Assembly: GCA_002751075.1 (NCBI GenBank)
Contig: NAOQ01000021.1
Coordinates: 2,552 to 22,326, forward strand
Origin: Ichthyophonus hoferi
Lineage: Eukaryota; Opisthokonta; Ichthyosporea; Ichthyophonida; Ichthyophonidae
Length of the DNA: 19,775 bases
Reading direction: 5' to 3'
The notes beneath the pieces are model-generated. The model was not told where the DNA came from. It did not search any database and worked only from the letters and a program-made list of their open reading frames with translations. A program made the translations under genes and the position numbers. This document shows positions 1 to 8,899 of the stretch, piece after piece (the stretch's first letter is position 1; the number at the start of each line of letters is the position of its first letter).

Positions 1-254
1 ATAAAATTAATTAACCTCTTACTTATGACAAATGTCTAATCCCTTAAATCGCGGCCAATCCCACATTAACAAAACTAAGTCATACTTTGATACCCCAAGA
101 CAGAACTAAGAACTAATTAGTGATATTTGACAGTATTTTACTGATTGATGGGTAAAAATATATCATTTACTAACTTAATATTCACAAACATAAATAAATG
201 TTCATGGAAACTTCAATTCTTGTGAAGTGCAGCTACCTACAAAATATTGGCAAA

Positions 255-425
255 GTAATTATAGTTATAATTATTTAATCAATTTATAATGGGTCCTAAG
301 GTCTTCTATATATAAATTACTAAATCTAGAAATTATAAAGAAGTGCTGTCTGAGGCAAATTTGAGACTCTTGATTCTGTAGTAATGCTCAATAAAAGCCG
401 CACAGTTTATTAAAATTAGAGTTGT
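255..425 (+). repeat. Dispersed repeat, copy A
   Basis: This stretch is collinear with 18501-18660. Both copies start with a shared AT-rich block (TATAGTTATAATTATTTAAT at 260-279 and at 18501-18520). About 102-103 bases later both have GAGACTCTTGATT, then a TAGTRATGC / AATAA / GC-GCA series. The near-identical spacing argues for common descent rather than AT-rich coincidence. The AATAAA inside it (in CAATAAAAGCCGC) would suit a transcribed element such as a non-autonomous transposon or a solo end-repeat, but I see no coding part or target-site duplication. The class is unknown and the ends are approximate. Confidence 0.6.
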
Positions 426-2460
426 GATACGAAATGATACACAGATATAGGTTTAGCCCCTCTTTTTTTCAAGAGGCTAGAAGGACAGATTGCTCTCCAT
501 CTATTAGGAACTCCCTGATAGATAGCTACAAGTGAAGCCGCCCTGAGATAGGGTTGTAGACTTACATATATGACTACGTAACATCCCATGCTAGGAATAA
601 ATTGTTATGTGTTACAAAGGTGGGTAATTGGAAGCATGTAGATCATGCTAAGCGACAAAAAAAAACGTCAATTGCCGAACAAAAGCTCTTACATATCATG
701 TTCAGGCAAATCAAGCCAGCGTTGGACCAATCAATTCATAATCCAGTTGTTATCATAACTTCGGCCGAATTACGCCTTCATTCCGAGCTAACGGTCTTGC
801 GACAACTTTTTTATAACTACTATTAAGAATAATATTTTTTAGCGACTGAACAGTAAAATATGACTCAGCCGTTCTGATACCTTTATTTTTCTATGAGGCC
901 TTGTATTTATTTATATTCTTTCACTCAAAACTAGTTCTGCATAATTTCTATCGATATCATGTCATAAGTTCCATTAAGTTAAAAAATTAACAATTACTAA
1001 TTGATCACTCTTAATTATAATATTTATATTTAATTGGTTGTATTTTTTAGCGTCGGTTTATCTCTATGAATCGATTGAATTATCGACCTTTATAGTATAC
1101 TCCAAGCTAAAAAGAACATAGATTATTTGCAAAAACTCCCTATCAATATTACATATTAACGAACGTCTTTTCATTTAGTAGTAACCAATAAAGGACTGAA
1201 CCCCAAAAGCTCATTGAACGCTTTAGCTCCAACATTTATGTTCTGAAAGCACATTTCCAGCTTATATAGTCTGAAGCCGGGTTTCCTAAAAAAAAAAAAA
1301 ACCCCTCCCATTTCACTTTCTGCCAGTTGCACTATATAAAATCCAATTCCACAGATATTAGTGATATTTGGGTGCATTTCTTTTGCTGCCTAATGGACTA
1401 GTTGATAACGCCGCGTGTTCATGGTGAGATTATGATTGGAGAAAGATCAAGCAACCTGTCCTATTAGTTTATTGTGACTAATCGTGATGGGTTTAAATCA
1501 TTCTGATCAAATTCACACTGATAAGTTTTAACACAGGTATGTATCCTTGAGTTATCTTAGGTATCTTAAGCTTAAAACAAATAATTAAATATTTTCTTTA
1601 GAACTATCATAATGCCATGCCTAATGAAAATTTATGTTTTGATTTTATTTTACTAGTTCTAAGTAATTTTGGGTTCTAACTATCCGATATATAATGCTAA
1701 CAAATGTCATTCCAAAATATTATTTAAAATCAATCACCTTTTGATGCAAGGCGAAACTTAAGACCCTATGAAAAGTGGGATTTAATTTAATCCGTCGATA
1801 TCATAGCTGCAAAAGAAATGTGTTTACCAATGCCTCACTTTGGCGCCACTCTTAAAATTACGGGGGGGCTTATAGTTGTAATAAAAAGGGCTAGAGCCTT
1901 TTATTTAATACAATACCGTTTTAATATCTTAGTCATGATTAATTGTACTAATCCACTTTATTTTGAAAAGGTAATAATTAATAAGTGATGTGAAAATTAT
2001 TTTTTAGCAATTATTTTGAGTAGCATACAAAGATTTTCTAATTAATGTTGCTATATTGCGGAATTTTTCTTCTTGGTAATATTGCTTAAATGCCAATTCT
2101 TTTTCCTAAAATGTGAATATCTGAATTCGAGTATTCATATGACAACAACCACACAGTCGTCGCGATTGGTATTTAAGCAACCAATAAGGTATTATAAGAA
2201 AATTGTTCCATCCCTTGGTTTATGTCATAGGTCATACGCATTTAGATCTTAAACATGAGTTTTGATATAATATAGAATATTCTGTTACAAACATTGACAT
2301 AGTCAGTTAAAAAGGCTATAAAAATATTTATGTTATACATTAAAAATTATTTTAAACAGTTAATATTTAGCATTTAATACTATTGGTAATAATAGTAATA
2401 GTAGGGAGAGACGTTTATTCTCTTTACATTTTAATCATTCTCAATTTGGCGCACTTATAG
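426..2460. other. AT-rich region without a recognisable gene
   Basis: No reading frame here has a recognisable domain or plausible exon structure. A patch at about 600-810 is richer in G+C and has an open frame from a TTG, but I recognise nothing in it. Small symmetric sequences occur: a hairpin-like AGCCCCTCT/AGAGGCT pair near 455-479, a GGGTTT/AAACCC pair around an A-run near 1278-1303, and an imperfect AATAAAAAGGGCT/AGCCTTTTATT hairpin near 1880-1908. The region may hold old transposon debris or the distal regulatory sequence of the downstream secreted-protein gene. Confidence 0.5.
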
Positions 2461-2463
2461 TAA

Positions 2464-2505
2464 CCAATCCTTATCCAGTAGAGCATGAAAAATTTAGTAT
2501 AAATA
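2464..2505 (+). promoter_or_regulatory. CCAAT box plus TATA box of the secreted PLD-like gene
   Basis: CCAAT lies at 2464-2468 and a consensus TATAAATA at 2498-2505, about 120 bp before the ATG at 2628. The 34-bp spacing between the two boxes and a start site expected near 2525-2535 give a leader of roughly 100 nt with no intron needed. This is the best core promoter in the window. The CCAAT call is weakened because that pentamer is over-represented everywhere here; the TATA call is stronger. Confidence 0.6.
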
Positions 2506-2627
2506 AGGGAGTTAATACCGATAACGCCACGAACAGACAGTCCAGTATAATTAGTTCTAGATACATCTAGAATATAAACACATATATATTCATATAAACA
2601 GCGTGTTCAATAAATATTAACTACAAT

Positions 2628-4336
2628 ATGAAGGCGCTTACCACTATTGCATTTATTGGAGTATGTCTAGCTTCCCTTACAACTGCTTTACCTACATTAC
2701 TTTCGAATCGTTTTCAACATGATGGTACTTTCTTCCCGGGTGAGTTGTAGTATGGGAATGAATAATAGCAGATCTTTTAGTTTACATGTTTAGTAATAGT
2801 CGCTCTCTTCAATACATTTATTTCTTACTTTCTTTTTATGATAGAATATACACAAATCCATATACACCACTCAAATCAAAAAAAATGTTCAAATGTATAG
2901 CCTCCCGTCTTTATCCACACATATTCACAGACTCGTACAGACATTAATTATGCTCATTAACATAACTACAATTTTCCAGGCGGTTGGATGGACCTAACTG
3001 ATGTTAAGACTAGTACCAGTATAGATATAAACCCCAGTACAAAGATCATCAGTTTCATAAAAGATGCTCATACTAGTATTCAGGCTTCTGTCTATAAACT
3101 CAATGATGTAGATATATACGAGGCTCTTTCAGAGGTATGTTCCCTCGGTATTTCTGTTGTTGTCTGCCTTAGAGTATGCAATTATAATGATACATTATTA
3201 ATTAGGTTTAAGAGTTGATTGACGTGGTTTGATATAGTATCTCTTGCTTATAACCACACGAGAATTTAATTATACGAACAATATTTATACAAGACAATGT
3301 GTGTACAATAAAAATAAAAATCATGCAACCTTTTAAGAATTCAAGTATAATTAGTGTAGTATATACACAAGCATAAATGTATTTAGTGAGATCTACTTAA
3401 GCTGGTAGATAGAAGTAGTAGGAGTTTATAGAGAGATTGAAAATGAAAGAGTAGAATAGGATACCACTAAGATATAGTTATAATTATTATTTTTATTATT
3501 GCGTGGGGTTAACTGGTAGTTTTAATATAACAGAGGCTATCACGTGGTATATATGTCCAAATTGTAGCTGACTATCACCAGAATCATATGGAGAACTCTA
3601 TGATTAGCCAACTAGCCCGTCAAGGTATGTAATAGTGGTGTAGGTGTATGTGTATGCGTATGCGTATTGGTATTGGTGTAGTGTAGATATAGTGCCTTTA
3701 ATTTTGTTTTTTATTAACCAGTGTGTGTAGGTAGATATTTTTAAATGTATTTTTTTATCTTGAAGTTGAACTGGCGTGTGATTTATATATATTTAATGAG
3801 AAGAGCGCCAACCATTTTAACTACATAAACGTTTAAAATACACATTTAACCAATGATACTATATTTTCTATGCAGGTGCTCACGTGAGGCTTTATGGTAG
3901 CTACGATACCAAAGACAAGTTACATGCTAAATTTTCTATCTTTGATGGCCGTGTTGGTGCTGCAGGCTCTAATAATTGGACCAAATCATCCAAGTAAGTT
4001 GGGTTTGATTGGCTTACAATTAGTATTTATACCCCAATCTATCTCTTAATTCCGTTAAGATAAAATGTATAGTAGCAATTGGATAAAAGCGTCTAATGAT
4101 GGTTGAATTCGATTTGCATCGAGTTAGCATTTATACACTAATATGTATAGGTATCAGTCATTACCAATGGGTAAATCGATTACAGATATACGTTCCCATA
4201 TATACATACTCACCAACCCTCTACTGCCTATAGGAACCATAACGTGGAGCTGCTCTTTGAGTTCAAAGGAAAGAAGGTTATGGCCGATTTCATCAAGGGA
4301 TTTCATGACATTTGGGATGTGTCTCACTCCATCTAA
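2628..4336 (+). CDS. Secreted single-HKD phospholipase D-like protein (Nuc/Zucchini type), five exons
   Basis: Exons 2628-2739, 2980-3173, 3582-3624, 3876-3993 and 4234-4336 join in phase to 189 residues; all introns are GT-AG. Residues 1-20 form a signal peptide (MK start, hydrophobic core, cleavage likely after TTA20). Residues 52-102 match the N-terminal half of PLD domains (I-x-FI-x-A-x-xSI-x-A-x-VY, then ALSEVCSLGISVVV). H133, K135, D140, G147, S148 and N150 give a perfect HxKx4Dx6GSxN motif, followed by WTKSS and the NHNVELLFEF strand and a FHDIW tail. One HKD motif and small size are typical of bacterial Nuc and PLD6/Zucchini, which dimerise to complete the active site. Known family activities are phosphodiesterase, either nuclease or phospholipase. 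Unlike PLD6, which is anchored in the mitochondrial outer membrane, this one should enter the secretory pathway. The substrate cannot be told. The exon 2 end at 3173 was chosen over an earlier GT at 3135 because it retains the conserved strand. Confidence 0.87.
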
Positions 4337-4458
4337 ATGGCATATAATAATATAATATATAGATATAGCTATAAACATGCCATAAATCTTAGGTTCTGTA
4401 TATAAGTGTGTAATTATCGGCTGGTCCGCATAGTTTTACACAATATTGCCTTCAATGT

Positions 4459-4463
<5 letters not shown>

Positions 4464-4494
<31 letters not shown>
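4464..4494. repeat. TA dinucleotide microsatellite
   Basis: An uninterrupted alternating AT run of about 31 bp, 130 bp after the PLD-like stop codon. No function is inferred. Confidence 0.95.
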
Positions 4495-4495
<1 letters not shown>

Positions 4496-5382
4496 TAATT
4501 GTATATATGCATATCTATATGCATATAAGATTATTAGCATATTATTGATAATAAAATTGAAAGAGTGGGTATGCTCTATAAAAACTATAATATATGGTTT
4601 GTATCAAAATCTGTGTAAGTTCTATTAAGTTGTACACAGCTGTCGGGATCTCCAATTTTATAAGCTGGTGGTGGTTATCGTTTGTTGGCCAGTGTGAATG
4701 ATAGCTACTTGATTGGATCTGTCTTCAATACTCGTTTGCTGTGCTAGAGGATCTATTGAAGGCCCATAAACCAATTCTCTTGGTAGCTGATATTGTAGTA
4801 ATAATACCTCTGTTCTAACTCAGAAAGAATGAATGTTTGATGCGCTTTGGTGCGAATGTGGAAATTGCACAATGAGATCGATCATTAAGTGGAGTTATGT
4901 TGTTATGAAAGTAAACGCTATTGTCACTATCAAATGTCGGTAAGCAATTTTCTGACTTCTGAACGAGTGAGCGATTCGAGGACTGATTATCGTATACGAG
5001 AGCCAGTGGTAAATTAGAAGCCAATCTCAAATATTCATATTAGCTCATCCAACTCATGATGGATCAAAGAGACCCACTAGAATTGTCTGATCTTACTACA
5101 CTTAAATACTATTATGTCTTTATTTAGGCGATGAATTGGCTCTTTGTCTTATTGATGATGTAATGGTGTTCGCATGTTGCATACTAGGACAAGAATCAGT
5201 CTATTTATTATCCGGGCCAAGATCAAACCTACTTATTCACCAGTGGTTTAGCAATCTTGTAACAGTTTGGGACGAGATTAAATTAGTTATTTATTATCTG
5301 AGCATCTTATATATGATAGGGTTAAATATGCATATATATATCCTATCCAGTGAATTCATACACCAAGCACAAATTTCTCTAT

Positions 5383-5414
5383 ATCATTGGGTGGCATTTA
5401 TTCCATCCAATGAT
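5383..5414. repeat. Hairpin with 12-bp arms
   Basis: ATCATTGGGTGG at 5383-5394 faces CCATCCAATGAT at 5403-5414 across an 8-nt loop. Eleven of twelve positions pair and the twelfth would be a G-U wobble in a plus-strand transcript. The arms contain the ATTGG/CCAAT pentamer enriched throughout the window. Confidence 0.85.
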
Positions 5415-5937
5415 TTCACCTGTCTAGGAATAATAAATAGAGAAGTGTTCCTGTAACCTATATTCGTATTTTCCCAAAGCTGCGTATGTGTGAACGGCGG
5501 GCATGCGGTGTTACTACATATGCCCGGGTGTGTCAGGGTTTTTATTAGTTATTTCCATTTTCATTTTAGACTTTTCTGGTCCGGCTAATACAATTCACAG
5601 TAGATCAATGAGGCTCACTAGACTTATCTAGTTAGCCAATTATCTCATTAGTGTAAATTTTGCGGTTGTGGTATTGACACATATATGTCGAAGAAGCTAT
5701 TTAGCAAAGGCAGACACTAATTAATGATTGGATGAGTATCTATCAATTAAAAAATATATTTAAAATTTTCATATTATTAAGGCAACTGTTGTATTGGTTC
5801 ATAAAATGGCTATAAAATATGTATCAACCTATTTATCGGAGAAAATTGTGAAAGCAAAAAAATATATGATTGAACGTAGGTTTTTTGTTAAAAGGAGAGA
5901 ACCAATGGGCTGTAATATAGATCGGCTTAATCATAAA

Positions 5938-8868
5938 TCACGGTTTTGAAATTTGAGATTTTGGAGTTTCTGAATTACTGGTTATTGGTGATTTTCGGGA
6001 AGGAGGGCTGGGATACTGTAGGAGCCAATAGGAAAAGAAAAGGAGATAGATCATAGAGACATAGAGAGAGATAGAGAGTTAGAGATAGAAAGGCAGAGAG
6101 ACAGAAGGAGGTTATAAAGGGCAAGAGGGTAGATGGGGCTAGGTTAAACTATAGGGTATAGAGAGGAAGAGTATATATTTATAACTATATGTATACGCAT
6201 ACAGAGATACATACCAACATACATAAGCATCTATACATATACATGTACACATACATATATGCCTATCTAAATATCCACCCCCCAAGCCCCTAGCTCACCT
6301 TAGGCCCAAAAGCAAACTGAGGATTTTTCTTGCCCTCCACCACCAACCTATCAATAATAACCCCTGTTACGTTATCCCTGGGGGCACAATACATGGTATC
6401 CAATAGAATGTCCTCCTGCTCGTATGGCATTGAACGGTTATCATGAGGACAATAGGTCAAAATAGATGTAAGTTTGTATTTGGCTTCAGATGGAGAGGTA
6501 GGGAGGTAAGCAGATAAATAGATAGATAGACAGCCATCCATATACCCTTAACCAATCATATAAACTATATAAAACCCAATAAATTTACCTTCATCAATTA
6601 TATAGTTATAGTCGTACACAGACGTACCATAATAGAACGTAAGGCTCTGGCACCAGTATGTCTCTGCAGGGCAGTCTCCGCAATAGCTTTCTTAGCACAG
6701 CTGGTTAGTGTAATGTTTACCTGTAGTCAGGGAGATATAGAGTTATGTGTCTGGCTTAGTGCTTAGAGGATAATTGATGGTTAGTATAGTAGGGGCGAGG
6801 AGAGTATAATGCAGTACAATATAGTATAGTGTAATATAGTAATATAGTATAGTATAGTATAGTATAGTATAGTATAGTATGGTGTAGTACGGTATAGCAT
6901 AATATGTGATAAGATACAATTACAATACAGTATAATAAAATATAATAAAATGCAATAGAATACAACAGAAAGATATACAATCCACTTACATGATCTAGAG
7001 CCAATAGTTTCTTATATTGAAGTAGCACTGCATTCTTTGGCTTGGTTAGAATATGAATGAGATGATTGGCAGATAGCTCGTGGATGGGCGCTAACACTGG
7101 AAACCGACCTATGAATTCAGGTATCATTCCAAATTTCGCCTGAAATTGTTGGAGTAGAAGAATATAATGAGATAAAAAATTAATCATGTAAGTCATGGTC
7201 GATTTGTATTGGCAGAATAAGGTTGTGTAGACCAATTGGGTGTAAACGTTATGCATTTTTATGGTTGACTTTAACTTTCGATAGGTCCCAATAACTGCTT
7301 TAATTAATAAAACATTCCTGCCCATGGGAAGAAGTATTTAAATAGCAACGCTATAGTATAATTCTATATTATCATAGTTTAGTTGCACTCCAATTATTAC
7401 ACTATCTCATGCTATATTATGTTATTATGATACTTCATGTTATGATTATACTCTCATATAGTAATAGTATATTGGTATTCTAACTACTATGATTTATTAT
7501 ATTCTATCATATTATATCATGCTATATCATGTTATTATGGTACTTTCATATAGTTATAGTATATTTGCAATCTAATCACTATGATGTGTTATATTCTATT
7601 ATATTATATCATGCTATATCATGTTATTTGTAGAATATATGGAGATAGAAACATAGAAAAATAAAATCGCATACAAAATCCTCCGCCTTTGCCGCCACAT
7701 GCCCATCCCTGGTCGACCGAATCTTATTGGTAGCTGATGATGTAGTAGCACCAAATCCAAACAACTGCGTGATTTAATATTTTTAAACATTTAAACTTAA
7801 TATGCATATTAGTGTGTATGGGTATGTAAACGTGATATATATATAGAGGCCAATAAATATTTAGAGTTAAAACAGGCCCCAATTATAAGAGGAAGAACCA
7901 ACCGTGTTTTGGGTACGGTTCTTGATTATTTTATCCAATCCAGTAAAGGCACCTCCACCAATGAAAAGCATATTCTTGGTGTCCATCTAAGGCAATAGAT
8001 GTATAGTATGCAGTATAGGATAGGATAGGATAAGATAGGATGAGATAGGATAGGATATGATAGGGTCAGATAGAATAAGATAAGATAGGATAGGATAGGA
8101 TAGGATAGGATAGTAGGATAGGATAGGATATGACAGAATATATAATACAAAATAAGGCGACAAGACATCATATGATATAATATATTAGTATATCATATTA
8201 TATCTATAGGTACAGTGGAATAAGCATTATATACGTACAGCCATATATATATAATTATATTATATTTTTAGTCAGCCAATGGGTATTCTACAGTAACCAT
8301 ATTCTACTTTATTTCTTTCATTCTCTTTTTCTCTTTTTCTATTTCATTTAATTACTGATTGACAGTGTTTATCCAATCATTCTTTTTATTCTGTTGGGGA
8401 ATCAACAACGAATACTTCATATTATTTATATTTCATTCTATACCCCTATTGTTAAATAAGGTGAAAATAACTTTAGATGTTAATACATATCGCAATACAT
8501 ATCCCGAATTAAAACTTTCGTTCGTTTATTTTTTTCAATTCACTTTTTCCAATTACGTGTGAGTATAATCTATATTTTTTTAAAAAAAAATGTGATTGGT
8601 GCTATACATGCATCTAACTGTGATAAAGCAGAATTTTAAAATGGAATAGAAAGAAACGAATGAATGAGCAGGTTATAAACAAACACATTGTACTACTATT
8701 GGTATCCATTATAATACAGGTATGACTTTAGGCTAATGGTATTGCCTTATAATTTATACATACTTTATAGACTACTTTTGCCTGGCCGCCAGCTCCTTTG
8801 TCTGGCACAAGCACAGTATTACCCTCTAGCATCTTAAGGAAGGCTGCAGAAAGGCATGACTTTAAATT

Positions 8869-8899
<31 letters not shown>

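Larger units (their letters stand above)
4337..5937. other. Convergent intergenic region
   Basis: The 3' ends of the PLD-like gene and clpX face each other across 1.6 kb. The region holds a TA microsatellite (4464-4494), a patch of mixed composition at about 4640-5110, a long open frame at 5136-5456 that shows no recognised domain and is rich in Ile/Tyr/Leu from AT-rich codons, and a hairpin inside that frame (5383-5414). A short open frame at 4833-4943 contains WCECGNC (see findings). No canonical AATAAA lies close behind either stop codon, so I do not call polyadenylation sites. Confidence 0.5.

Noticed and set aside
3135-3140. A GTATGT that could serve as the donor after PLD-like exon 2
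   Set aside because: Using it would also keep phase 0 but would remove the segment VCSLGISVVVCLR, which matches the conserved second strand of PLD domains. The donor at 3174 keeps it. It could still be an alternative site.
2988-3218. Single-exon 76-codon frame as a gene
   Set aside because: It is only exon 2 of the spliced PLD-like gene read through its intron; the domain is completed only after splicing.
4780-4801. About 19 of 21 bases matching clpX exon 12 (GGTAGCTGAT..TGTAGTA)
   Set aside because: A rough estimate shows that one or two such matches are expected by chance in 20 kb of AT-rich DNA; no flanking similarity supports an exon copy.
5136-5456. 106-codon plus-strand frame as a gene
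   Set aside because: No domain or good start context, composition follows the AT-rich background, and a hairpin lies inside it. Possible weak exon signal is noted only under the WCECGNC finding.
6756-7325. A 189-codon minus-strand frame as a separate protein
   Set aside because: It is clpX exon 13 extended into both flanking introns; the Tyr/Leu/Ile-rich tail is the translation of the TATAG array.
7926-8171. Repetitive Ile-Leu-Ser-Tyr-Pro protein on the minus strand
   Set aside because: The frame is open only because the ATAGG pentamer has no stop in it. It merely overlaps the 3' part of clpX exon 11 in a different frame.
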